A stretch of 64,000 bases of DNA from Caballeronia glathei (GTDB lineage Bacteria > Pseudomonadota > Gammaproteobacteria > Burkholderiales > Burkholderiaceae), in contig NZ_JFHC01000011.1 in assembly GCF_000698595.1 (NCBI RefSeq), forward strand, positions 1-64,000, written 5' to 3'. Below are positions 34,682 to 42,449 of this stretch, piece after piece. The notes under the pieces were generated by a model. That model saw only the letters and a list, made by a program, of their open reading frames with translations, did no database searches and had not been told where the DNA came from. Position 1 is the first letter of the stretch, and the number at the start of each line of letters is the position of its first letter. The position numbers were made by a program, and so were the translations under genes.

Positions 34682-35275
34682 CTATTGGCAGAAATATTCG
34701 TCGGAGGCCGTGCCAGGCACGTCCGTCGATGCCGCTTCGAATTGACTGTACTTGCGGTACGTCTTGCCGTTAACCGTCACCGTCCCGGCTGACGCGCCCT
34801 GCCTTGCGCTCTCGCGGTGCGCATCGACGTTCGTGTTGCTCCAGGCACTCGAACCCGAATGCGCGGATGGCTTCTCGCCGCTTTTGCTCGTGGCTGCAAT
34901 CGCGTTCGTTACCGGGTTGCCGAACGCGGGCTGCTCCGAAGGCTTCGGCGGCGCATAGCCCCATTTCGACGTGAGCGTATTCATGTCGATCACTTTCGGC
35001 GTCCAGCCGACGAGCTTCGGCCCGATCACGAGCGGCGACAGTTCCACCGCGACGATCTGCGGCCCGCGGCGCGCGACCAGCAGGCACTTGCCGCCGTCTC
35101 CCGTCCTGAGCGGAACCGCGCCGCCGAGCGGAAGGAGCGTCAGCGCGGGCGCGTTGGGCATCGGCTGCTGACCGGACGGGTTGGCCGCCCACATCACCGC
35201 TCCCGGCGCAGCTTGCGCGAACACGCGCCCCGCTGCCACGAGCAACAGCATCGAAAACATCAGATGACTCTTCAT
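34682..35275 (-). CDS. exported protein of unknown function, last gene of the secreted-protein cluster
   Basis: 197 residues from the ATG at 35275, giving a signal peptide (MKSHLMFSMLLLVAAGRVFA). The mature part has a central segment with GDGGKCLLVARRGPQIVAVELSPLVIGPKLVGW that looks folded, then a Ser/Asn-rich disordered stretch and a C-terminal VTVNGKTYRKYSQFEA followed by a terminal Cys-Gln. Two cysteines remain after cleavage. I do not recognise a family. It follows three other exported proteins on the same strand and probably works with them at the cell surface. Confidence 0.65.
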   Translation of the reverse strand: MKSHLMFSMLLLVAAGRVFAQAAPGAVMWAANPSGQQPMPNAPALTLLPLGGAVPLRTGDGGKCLLVARRGPQIVAVELSPLVIGPKLVGWTPKVIDMNTLTSKWGYAPPKPSEQPAFGNPVTNAIAATSKSGEKPSAHSGSSAWSNTNVDAHRESARQGASAGTVTVNGKTYRKYSQFEAASTDVPGTASDEYFCQ

Positions 35276-35298
35276 TCGGCGCCTCGACAGGAAAACGA

Positions 35299-35397
35299 GG
35301 GTTGGCCTTCCGGGGCCATCAACAACAACCAACCCTTGGAAACGAGACAAGGCCGGGTAGACAGCCCTGTCTCTCTGGCGCAAGTTGCCATTGCGCC
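35299..35397. terminator. three consecutive hairpins between two secreted-protein genes
   Basis: GGGTTGG (35299-35305) pairs with CCAACCC (35329-35335); AGACAG (35359-35364) pairs with CTGTCT (35367-35372); GGCGCAA (35377-35383) pairs with TTGCGCC (35391-35397). The last lies 10 bp after the stop of the gene at 35407-36387 (read leftward). None has a T-run, so they may stabilise mRNA ends or attenuate transcription into the following gene. Confidence 0.45.
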
Positions 35398-35406
35398 TGC
35401 TACGCC

Positions 35407-36387
35407 CTACTTCACCAGCGATACTTCGATCCCGTTGCGGGTGACTGGCATCGACTTTACATCGGCGATTTCGTTTGATTCGTTCTTCGCCGGCGCCGGA
35501 TCAGCCTTCCTGACTTCGGGAGCGCGCTGGGACTTCAGGCTCACTGCAGGGTCGTTCGCCGCGGTGACCGGCAGCCCGAGGCGGGCGCGCACGATCGGAT
35601 CGCGGTACTTCTCGTCGTCCGACAGTTGCGGGCCGTCGTCGGTCCGCGCAAGGGGCGTGGTCGTGCCCGGACACAGGTGCCCGGTCGCTTCCACCGCGCG
35701 GCGATTCGCGTCGCTCTGGCACAGCAGCGCGAGCGCGACGTCGGTGAGACCCATCGCGCGGAATTCGCGCGCATCGAGCCGCCGCACGCACGCCTGATCG
35801 ACGAGCGTCGTGCCGCCCGTCGCTCCGAAGCCGGTGATCGACAGCCCGAAGCTGGCGGATCCCATGCAGGTGTCGGAGAGCGTCGTCGTGAGCGCGGGCG
35901 CGGCGATGCTCGGCGTCGTGTGCACGGAGTAGTTGCTCTGGTTGTAGTCGACGGTCGCGCGCGTGTCGTACGGGCTCGAGCCGGGGCCGGTCGCCGCCTT
36001 GTTGGTGGCATCCGTGGCGGTCGCGGCCGGCGTGCCCGCGCCCGTCCCCGCGCCGTTGGACGCGGCCAGGGTCGGCATCGTCACCGACACGTTGACGTTC
36101 GACGAGCCCCCCGCCGACGAGGAATTGCCGCCGCGCGCCGACGAGTTGCCGCCGGTCGCGTTCGCGCGTCCGATGCCGCCGACCGAAGACGCGTTCGAGT
36201 TGGTCGCGGCCGACGAGGTCGACGAGGTCCCGATGTTGTTCAGGCTCGACCCGCCCCCCTGCCCGATGCCGACGGACGAGGACCCCGAGGTCGAACCGGA
36301 CGACGAATTGGCGGTCGTGTCGGCATGGGCGGCTTGCGCGGCGCAAAGCAACGCGGCGCAGGCCAGATGTAAAGCGGTCTTGTTCAT
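35407..36387 (-). CDS. exported Ser/Gly/Asn-rich protein with a C-terminal Cys-containing domain
   Basis: 326 residues. Signal peptide 1-22 (ALLCAAQAAHA). Residues about 25-125 are a Ser/Gly/Asn/Thr-rich low-complexity region with many short G/S repeats. The C-terminal half looks folded: SDTCMGSASFGLSITGFGATGG, DQACVRRLDAREFRAMGL, ALLCQSDANRRAVEATGHLC, with four cysteines that could make two disulfides. The tail is charged. GGAGA precedes the ATG at 36387. I do not recognise the family with confidence; an extracellular or surface-structural role is inference from composition and from the two paralogous neighbours. Confidence 0.68.
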   Translation of the reverse strand: MNKTALHLACAALLCAAQAAHADTTANSSSGSTSGSSSVGIGQGGGSSLNNIGTSSTSSAATNSNASSVGGIGRANATGGNSSARGGNSSSAGGSSNVNVSVTMPTLAASNGAGTGAGTPAATATDATNKAATGPGSSPYDTRATVDYNQSNYSVHTTPSIAAPALTTTLSDTCMGSASFGLSITGFGATGGTTLVDQACVRRLDAREFRAMGLTDVALALLCQSDANRRAVEATGHLCPGTTTPLARTDDGPQLSDDEKYRDPIVRARLGLPVTAANDPAVSLKSQRAPEVRKADPAPAKNESNEIADVKSMPVTRNGIEVSLVK

Positions 36388-36523
36388 TGTGGTTCTCCGG
36401 AAACGAAAGGGCAGCGCTATGAACAGGCGATCCCTGAACACGATTTAGAGTTGTTATGGATCGGGGGCGAGGCGTTGCGGGTCCGACCCATCGTCGGCCC
36501 CGGCGCCGCCTCGTACCCTGCCT

Positions 36524-36874
36524 CTAGCGCCAGCCGCGGCCGAGCGAACTCCACGCCCTCGCCGCCGCATCGGCGCCCGAGATGCCCGCCGACGACGACG
36601 TGCCGTGGCCGTAACCGCCGGCCGTCGACGTGTTGTTGTGGCTCGTGGTCGCGTTGGTCGCGTTGCCCGTTACGTTGAAGCCGCTGCCGGCGATTGCTTG
36701 CGCATTGCCGTTTGCCGTGCCGTAGTCGGTTGCGCGGAAGGACCCGAAGCCCGATACCGACGCAGAAGTTTGTCCGCCCGAAGACGACGACGAGCCAGAA
36801 GTCGTTATGCTGCCGGCCATCGCAGTGGCCGAGATCAGCGAGAACAGCGCGACGGCAATCACTCTCGTTTTCAT
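36524..36874 (-). CDS. small exported Ser/Gly/Asn-rich protein, paralogue 1
   Basis: 116 residues from the ATG at 36874, with AAGGG nine bases before it (an in-frame ATG lies 9 bp upstream). Signal peptide MKTRVIAVALFSLISATAMA. The mature protein is Ser/Gly/Thr/Asn-rich, has no Cys, and ends in ISGADAAARAWSSLGRGWR. Its order of blocks, including AIAGSGFNVTGNATNATTSH, matches the protein encoded at 36998-37345 almost position by position, so the pair arose by duplication. Polar low complexity with regularly spaced aromatic residues would suit a surface fibre or matrix component, but this is not shown. Confidence 0.72.
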   Translation of the reverse strand: MKTRVIAVALFSLISATAMAGSITTSGSSSSSGGQTSASVSGFGSFRATDYGTANGNAQAIAGSGFNVTGNATNATTSHNNTSTAGGYGHGTSSSAGISGADAAARAWSSLGRGWR

Positions 36875-36997
36875 GATTTGCATCCCTTACTAAAGTAAAA
36901 AGACCTGCTGCTTGTTTTTCTCTACATCGAGGCACTTCCTTACCGGCCAGCCCGCCTCGCCCGCGAATGATGAGCCGGCTTCATCGTGCAGCCGCGC

Positions 36998-37345
36998 CTA
37001 GCGCCAACCGCCGCCGAGCCTGCTCCATGCGTTGGCCGCCGCATCGGCGCCCGACGTGCCGCCCGCCTTCGAGCCGCCGAGCCCGAAGCCGCCGACCGAC
37101 GACGTATTCGTGTGGCTCGTCGTTGCGTTGGTCGTGTTGCCGGTGCTGCCGAATCCCGAGCCTGCGATCGAGTAAGCATGGCCGTTCGCGGTGCCGGAGT
37201 TGGTCGCCGTGAAGTGGCCGCGGCCCGCCGCGCCCGCGCTCGTCGAGCCGCCGGAGGTCGAGCTCGAGCCGGAGCTGGTGCCCGTTGCGAGCGCTGCGCT
37301 GCAGGCGAGCGAAAGTACGGCAACTGCGATCAGATTGCGTTTCAT
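36998..37345 (-). CDS. small exported Ser/Gly/Asn-rich protein, paralogue 2
   Basis: 115 residues. Signal peptide MKRNLIAVAVLSLACSAALA, then a Ser/Gly-rich mature chain with SIAGSGFGSTGNTTNATTSH and the C-terminus TSGADAAANAWSRLGGGWR shared with the gene at 36524-36874. The ATG at 37345 is preceded by AGGAG. It is the first gene of the four-gene exported cluster and has a 630-bp gene-free region upstream. No family known to me; secretion through the Sec route is the only safe statement. Confidence 0.72.
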   Translation of the reverse strand: MKRNLIAVAVLSLACSAALATGTSSGSSSTSGGSTSAGAAGRGHFTATNSGTANGHAYSIAGSGFGSTGNTTNATTSHTNTSSVGGFGLGGSKAGGTSGADAAANAWSRLGGGWR

Positions 37346-37977
37346 GATGAGTCTCCTGATTGTGAAGGCGCGCACTCATCCAGCTGCATCGGCGCCGGTA
37401 TGCAGCAGGTACGGCAAGAGCGGATTCAGGTCACGGGCTGTGATGCGGCCGCGCGAAGCTTCGACGAAGCGCGCGCAGTGGCAGGATCAGGAGGTGACGG
37501 GTGAGGCGACTTGTCAGGGAGTCGCCGGGACTCCGGAGAGCGCGAGGCGCCGGTGCCGGGCATCGATGGCCGATGCTCCCTTGCATTGCGCAGTCGCGAG
37601 TTCGGGTGACATGTTCGCGGCGCCCGATGCGCGCACGCGACCAGCATTCATGGACCTGGACAGCTTGTTCATCATGATCCCCCGTGGCATCGATGGTCCG
37701 ATGCCGAATTGCCTACGGCTTACATCTGTCTTTCTGTGTTTCTTTTTTGTTGACTCTACGTAAGGCTAATCATGAGAAGCGTTGGAGATCCAACACTAAC
37801 TGTCATCTCAAATGACCTTCGTGCGACAGTTGGTTCGTCAGCGCTCATTCATCGCTCATGCATTGCGCAGAGCCGCGCCGGCGCTCGCGATGCGGCCTCG
37901 TTGCGCCGCCCGCGAAGTGCGGATGATGGGGGTTGTTACGGACTGTGAAGCGTTGCAGGGCGCGTGGCGCCCCGCCC
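37346..37977. other. intergenic region, 632 bp, with an A/T-rich island
   Basis: No convincing gene. About 37725-37825 is unusually A/T-rich for this DNA and contains an inverted repeat GTTGGA-TC-CAAC near 37781 and the pair ACTGTC (near 37799) / GACAGT (near 37825). Downstream of the nitrate reductase gene lies the hairpin at 37958-37972. The A/T-rich part may carry the promoter of the secreted-protein cluster, 380-480 bp upstream of its first gene. Confidence 0.45.
37958..37972 (-). terminator. hairpin after nasA
   Basis: GGGCGC-N3-GCGCCC, a perfect 6-bp stem with a 3-nt loop, begins 6 bp past the nasA stop codon. No T-run follows, so it is a possible, not certain, end of the nitrate operon. 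Confidence 0.45.
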
Positions 37978-40776
37978 TCACACCGTGCTCAGGCGCGTCA
38001 TCTCGGTTTCGACCAGCAGCTTCTTGAGCTCGGGCACGCACGAGCCGCAGTTGCCGCCCGCCTTGAGACACGACGTGATCTCCGCCGCGGTCTTCAGGCC
38101 CCGCTCGCGGATCGCCGAGCAGATCGTGTTGCGTCCGACGCCGAAGCACGAGCAGACGGTCGGTCCCGTATCGGCGCCCTTGCCGACCGGCTGGCCGAGC
38201 AGCAGGCCGACGCGGTCCTCTTCGTCGAGCCGCTCCTTCGCAAAGAGGCCCGAGAGCCACGCGCGCGCCGGCAGGTCGGGACGCGTGGAGAGAAAGATGC
38301 AGCTCTCGATGCGATCGTCGATAACATGCACCGCACGATACACACCCGCCGCGCGGTCTTCGTATTCGATCCAGTCCGCGTGCGGATCGTCGATGCGAAA
38401 GAGCGCACGCGCCCAGCCGCCGTGCTCGCGATGCGCGTCGAACGGGCTGCGTCCGGCGAACTCGTAGCGCACGAACTGCGCGCCGTGCACGCGCGTCCAG
38501 TAGGTCAGCTCGTCGAGCGCGGGCGCGTGGCGGCTGAGCGAAAAGCCGTGCCACGCGACGTGAAATTTCTCCACGGCGACAGGCGTGTGCTTGAACTCGG
38601 GCTCGCCCGACACCGGATCGACGGCCGGATTCACCACCGCGCCGACGCGTGCGTCGGACGCCACCTGATCGTTCCAGTGGATCGGCACGAACACGCTGCC
38701 GCGCGACATGCCGCCGCCATGCTGCACGCGGGCGACCATCGAGCCCCAGCGGCTCGACACGCGCGCAAGCTCGCCTTCGCGCACGCCGCACGCGAGCGCG
38801 TCCTGCGGATGCATGTCGACGAACGCCTCGGTCACGTGGCCCGCGAGCTTCGCGGACCTGCCGGTGCGCGTCATTGTGTGCCACTGGTCGCGCACGCGGC
38901 CGGTGTTCAGGACGAGCGGATAGTCGTCGTCGGTCGCGTTGGCCGGCGTGCGCGGCGGCGTTGCGATGAAGCGGGCCCGCCCGTCCGCATGGCGATAGCG
39001 GTGATCGCCGAAGAGGCGCGCCGTGCCGGCGGGCGGCGCGTCCTTCGCCGCGCGAACCGGCCACTGGATCGGCGCGAGCGCGCCGTATTGTTCGCTCGTG
39101 AGTCCCGTCAGGCCCGCAAGGTCGAACGCGCGCGGCACGCAATCGCTCATGGAATCGTGCGCGTGATCGCCGTTGCGATAGGCCGACAGCCGCGCGTGCT
39201 CGTCGAATATCTCGTGCGGGCCGGCGAAATCGAAGCCCGCGTAGCCCATGCGGCGCGCGACGTCGCAGATGATCCGCCAGTCGGCGCGCGCTTCGCCCGG
39301 CGCGGGCAGGAACGCACGCTGGCGCGAGATGCGCCGCTCGGAATTGGTGACCGTGCCATCCTTCTCGCCCCAGCCGAGCGCGGGCAGCAGCACGTGCGCG
39401 AAGGCGTTCGTATCCGTGTTCTCGATGATGTCGGAGCACACGACGAGTTCGCAGCGCGCGAGCGCACGCTTCGCCTGGTCGCCGTCGGGCAGGCTCACGA
39501 CCGGGTTCGTGCCCATGATCCACACTGCCTTGATCCGTCCCGCCTCGATCGCCTCGAACAGATCGACGGCCTTCAGACCCGGCTTCGCCGCGATCGCCGG
39601 CGATGTCCAGAATGTCTGCACGAGCGCGCGGTGGCGCGCGTCGTCGAGTTCGAGGTGCGCCGCCAGCATGTTCGCGAGACCGCCCACTTCGCGCCCGCCC
39701 ATGGCGTTCGGCTGCCCGGTGAACGAGAACGGCCCCATGCCCGGCTTGCCGATGCGCCCGGTGAGCAGGTGGCAGTTGATGATGCTGTTGACCTTGTCGG
39801 TGCCCGCCGTCGACTGGTTGACGCCTTGCGAATACACCGTCACCACGCGCTCGGTGCGCGCGAAGAGCCGATAGAATTCGAGCAGGTCGTGAGCGGCGAG
39901 CCTGCACGCCTTCGCGTATTGGGCGAGGTCGAAGCCGGCGGCGGCATCGAGCGCCTGCGCATAGCCGCTGGTGTGCGCGTCGACGAAAGCCGCGTCGGTT
40001 GCGCCGTGCTCCGCGAGAAAGGCGAGGAGGCCGTTGAACAGCTGGACGTCGGTGCCCGCCTTCAGCGGCAGATGCAGGTCGGCCATCTCGCAGGTCGCGG
40101 TGTGGCGCGGGTCGATCACGACCACCTTCATCTGCGGGCGCTCCTCCTTCATCTTCACGATGCGCTGGAACAGGATCGGATGGCACCACGCCGTGTTCGA
40201 TCCGACCAGCACGACCAGGTCCGCGAGTTCCAGATCCTCGTAATTGACGGGCACGAGGTCCTCGCCGAACGCGCGCTTGTGCCCCGCCACCGACGACGAC
40301 ATGCAAAGCCGCGAGTTCGTGTCGATGTTCGCGCTGCCCACGTAGCCCTTCATCAGCTTGTTGGCGACGTAGTAGTCCTCGGTCAGCAACTGGCCCGACA
40401 CATAGAGCGCGACCGCATCGGGACCGTGCTCGTCGATGATCCGCCGAAAGCCGTCCGCCACCACGCCGACGGCATCGTTCCACGGCACCGCATGCAGCGC
40501 GCCGGTGTGCGCATCGCGCAGCTTCGGCTGCAGCAGACGGCCGTCGAGGCCCACCGTTTCGCCGAGCGCCGAGCCCTTCACGCACAGGCGCCCGAAATTC
40601 GACGGATGCGTTTCATCACCGGCGATAGCGGGTTCGCCGTGCTGGCGCGGCGTCGCACGAACGCCGCAGCCGACGCCGCAATACGGGCACGTCGTGCGAA
40701 CGCTCGCGGTGGAATCGGTGGAATCGGACGAGATCGGGATGGTGGGAAATCTCACGGTGTTCGGTTCCGGTTGCAT
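37978..40776 (-). CDS. nasA: assimilatory nitrate reductase, molybdopterin subunit with C-terminal BFD [2Fe-2S] domain
   Basis: 932 residues. An N-terminal [4Fe-4S] site (C30-x2-C33-x3-C37 ... C65, TCPYCGVGCG and GRLCVKG) precedes the molybdopterin domains (MSSSVAGHKRAFG, VVLVGSNTAWCHPI, QGVNQSTAGTDKVNSI, MGTNPVVSLPDGD) and the dinucleotide-binding domain (LNTGRVRDQWHTMTRTG). The last 60 residues are a BFD-like domain with C875-x-C877 and C910-x2-C913. It reduces nitrate to nitrite in the cytoplasm; no Tat signal is present. Electrons may come through the BFD domain from the FAD protein encoded 49 bp upstream. It is the last gene of the narK-nirB-nirD operon. Confidence 0.93.
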   Translation of the reverse strand: MQPEPNTVRFPTIPISSDSTDSTASVRTTCPYCGVGCGVRATPRQHGEPAIAGDETHPSNFGRLCVKGSALGETVGLDGRLLQPKLRDAHTGALHAVPWNDAVGVVADGFRRIIDEHGPDAVALYVSGQLLTEDYYVANKLMKGYVGSANIDTNSRLCMSSSVAGHKRAFGEDLVPVNYEDLELADLVVLVGSNTAWCHPILFQRIVKMKEERPQMKVVVIDPRHTATCEMADLHLPLKAGTDVQLFNGLLAFLAEHGATDAAFVDAHTSGYAQALDAAAGFDLAQYAKACRLAAHDLLEFYRLFARTERVVTVYSQGVNQSTAGTDKVNSIINCHLLTGRIGKPGMGPFSFTGQPNAMGGREVGGLANMLAAHLELDDARHRALVQTFWTSPAIAAKPGLKAVDLFEAIEAGRIKAVWIMGTNPVVSLPDGDQAKRALARCELVVCSDIIENTDTNAFAHVLLPALGWGEKDGTVTNSERRISRQRAFLPAPGEARADWRIICDVARRMGYAGFDFAGPHEIFDEHARLSAYRNGDHAHDSMSDCVPRAFDLAGLTGLTSEQYGALAPIQWPVRAAKDAPPAGTARLFGDHRYRHADGRARFIATPPRTPANATDDDYPLVLNTGRVRDQWHTMTRTGRSAKLAGHVTEAFVDMHPQDALACGVREGELARVSSRWGSMVARVQHGGGMSRGSVFVPIHWNDQVASDARVGAVVNPAVDPVSGEPEFKHTPVAVEKFHVAWHGFSLSRHAPALDELTYWTRVHGAQFVRYEFAGRSPFDAHREHGGWARALFRIDDPHADWIEYEDRAAGVYRAVHVIDDRIESCIFLSTRPDLPARAWLSGLFAKERLDEEDRVGLLLGQPVGKGADTGPTVCSCFGVGRNTICSAIRERGLKTAAEITSCLKAGGNCGSCVPELKKLLVETEMTRLSTV

Positions 40777-40825
40777 TCAGGCAGGTTCAGGCGTGTTTCG
40801 GGCAGATTCAGGATTCACGCGCGTT

Positions 40826-42088
40826 TCAGGCAGGCTCCGCCTCGCAGAGCGCACGGCCGAACAGCAGCCGGCTGCGCAGCGAGGAGACGTCGGTGCGGTT
40901 CTGGATCAGGTCGAAGTACCAGCCGCCGTCCTTCACGTCGCCGTACAGCACGGCGCCGATCACGCGGTCGTTCTCGAGCACGAGGCGCTTGTACACGCCG
41001 CGTCGCGGATCGCGCAGCACGAGGTCCTCGGTGCCCGGTCCGCCGATGAAATCGCCCGCCGAATACAAGTCTACGCCCGTCACTTTCAGCTTGGTGGCGG
41101 TCGCGCGCTGCACGTAGCGGCGATGCCCCGCGCCTGCGAGATGCGCGCCCGCCACGCGCGCCTGATCCCAGATCGGCGCGACGAGGCCGAAGGTCGCTGC
41201 GCGATGCTGCACGCATTCGCCCACGGCGTAGACGCGCGGATCGTACGTCTGCAGCGTATCGTCGACGACGATCGCGCGTTCGCAATGCAGCCCCGCCGCT
41301 TTCGCGAGTTCGATGTTCGGGCGCACGCCGGCCGTCATCACGACGAGGTCTGCGGGAATCTCGCTGCCGTCCGCGAAGCGCACGGCGGCAACGCGCTCGC
41401 CGCCGACGATCTGCGCGGTGTCCGCCTTCAGCAGAAAGCGCATGCCCTTTGCCTCGAGCGTGCGTTGCAGGAGCGCCGCCGCGCTCTTGTCGAGCTGGCG
41501 GTCCATCAGGCTGTCCATCACATGCACGACCGTCACCGACATGCCCTGCCGCTGCAGCCCGTTGGCGGCCTCCAGCCCGAGCAGCCCGCCGCCGATGATC
41601 ACCGCATGGCGATGGGCGCGTGCGGCGGCGAGCATCGTCTCGACGTCCTGGATGTCACGAAACGCGATCACGCCGGGCAGGTCGTGACCCGGCACCGGAA
41701 TGATGAACGGCTTCGATCCCGTGGCGAGCAGCAGGCGGTCGTAGTGCGCCTCGATGCCCTTCTGCGAGCGCACCACGCGCCGCACGCGGTCGATTTCGAC
41801 GACCGGATCGCCCGCATGCAGCGCGATGCCGTTTTCCGCGTACCAGGCGCGCGAGTTGATGATGATGTCGTCGACGGTCTTCTCGCCCGCGAGCACCGGC
41901 GAGAGCAGGATGCGGTTGTAGTTGCCGTGCGGCTCGGCGCCGAACACGGTGATGTCGTAGAGATCGGGCGCGAGCTTGAGCAGTTCCTCGACGGTGCGCA
42001 TCCCCGCCATGCCGTTGCCGACCACGACGAGCCGAAGGCGCTTGCCCCCGGTGCCGCCCGCACTCGCCGCGGCGTATTCGGTTTTCAT
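40826..42088 (-). CDS. NAD(P)H/FAD oxidoreductase, probable electron donor to nitrate reductase
   Basis: 420 residues. The FAD motif VVVGNGMAGMRTVEELL and the NAD(P) motif AVIIGGGLLGLEAANGL are followed by YAVGECVQHR. It resembles the N-terminal half of NirB and rubredoxin reductases, but has no siroheme, [2Fe-2S] or disulfide motif. The start at 42088 overlaps the nirD stop as ATGA. In its place between nirD and nasA it should play the part of the NasC/NasB electron-transfer subunit known from other bacteria, passing electrons from NAD(P)H to the iron-sulphur groups of NasA; that is inference from context. Confidence 0.85.
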   Translation of the reverse strand: MKTEYAAASAGGTGGKRLRLVVVGNGMAGMRTVEELLKLAPDLYDITVFGAEPHGNYNRILLSPVLAGEKTVDDIIINSRAWYAENGIALHAGDPVVEIDRVRRVVRSQKGIEAHYDRLLLATGSKPFIIPVPGHDLPGVIAFRDIQDVETMLAAARAHRHAVIIGGGLLGLEAANGLQRQGMSVTVVHVMDSLMDRQLDKSAAALLQRTLEAKGMRFLLKADTAQIVGGERVAAVRFADGSEIPADLVVMTAGVRPNIELAKAAGLHCERAIVVDDTLQTYDPRVYAVGECVQHRAATFGLVAPIWDQARVAGAHLAGAGHRRYVQRATATKLKVTGVDLYSAGDFIGGPGTEDLVLRDPRRGVYKRLVLENDRVIGAVLYGDVKDGGWYFDLIQNRTDVSSLRSRLLFGRALCEAEPA

Positions 42089-42429
42089 GCTGCGATCCAG
42101 ACCTTGCCGCCCGCAACCCGCGCCGCGTAGGCGCGCACCGAGTGCTCGGGCATTTCGAGGCACTCGCCGGTGCGCAGGTCGAAGTGATGCTTGTAGATCG
42201 GCGAGGCCACGACCACGCGCTCGCCCAGGCTGCCGATCAGCCCGCGCGAGAGCACGGCCGCCTGCGAACCCGGGTCGAAGTTGCCGATCGCGAAGACGCT
42301 GCCGCCGCCTTCCGCGACATGGAACACCGCCACCTGCTCGCCGTTCACGAGCGCGCACACGCCGGTGTCCGGCACGATGTCGGCGAGTTCGCACACCGAG
42401 GTCCAGGACGGGTCGATTCTGTCGTTCAT
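42085..42429 (-). CDS. nirD: nitrite reductase small subunit NirD
   Basis: 114 residues with a Rieske-like fold but without the Rieske cysteines and with only one of the histidine positions (YKHHFDLRTGECLEMPE), as is normal for NirD. VCELADIVPDTGVCALVNGEQVAVF is a typical N-terminal segment. It supports the large subunit in reducing nitrite to ammonium. The ATG at 42429 follows AGGAGAT. It lies 20 bp after nirB and overlaps the following FAD oxidoreductase by 4 bp. Confidence 0.93.
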   Translation of the reverse strand: MNDRIDPSWTSVCELADIVPDTGVCALVNGEQVAVFHVAEGGGSVFAIGNFDPGSQAAVLSRGLIGSLGERVVVASPIYKHHFDLRTGECLEMPEHSVRAYAARVAGGKVWIAA

Positions 42430-42449
42430 GGTGATCTCCTTGAAGCGGT

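Noticed and set aside
37426-37647. Minus-strand open frame in the region upstream of the secreted-protein cluster
   Set aside because: Arg/Pro/Ser-rich translation, no ribosome-binding site, no motif.
37933-41049. Open frame of over 1000 codons on the plus strand opposite nasA
   Set aside because: Shadow of the nitrate reductase gene; the minus-strand product has all catalytic motifs.
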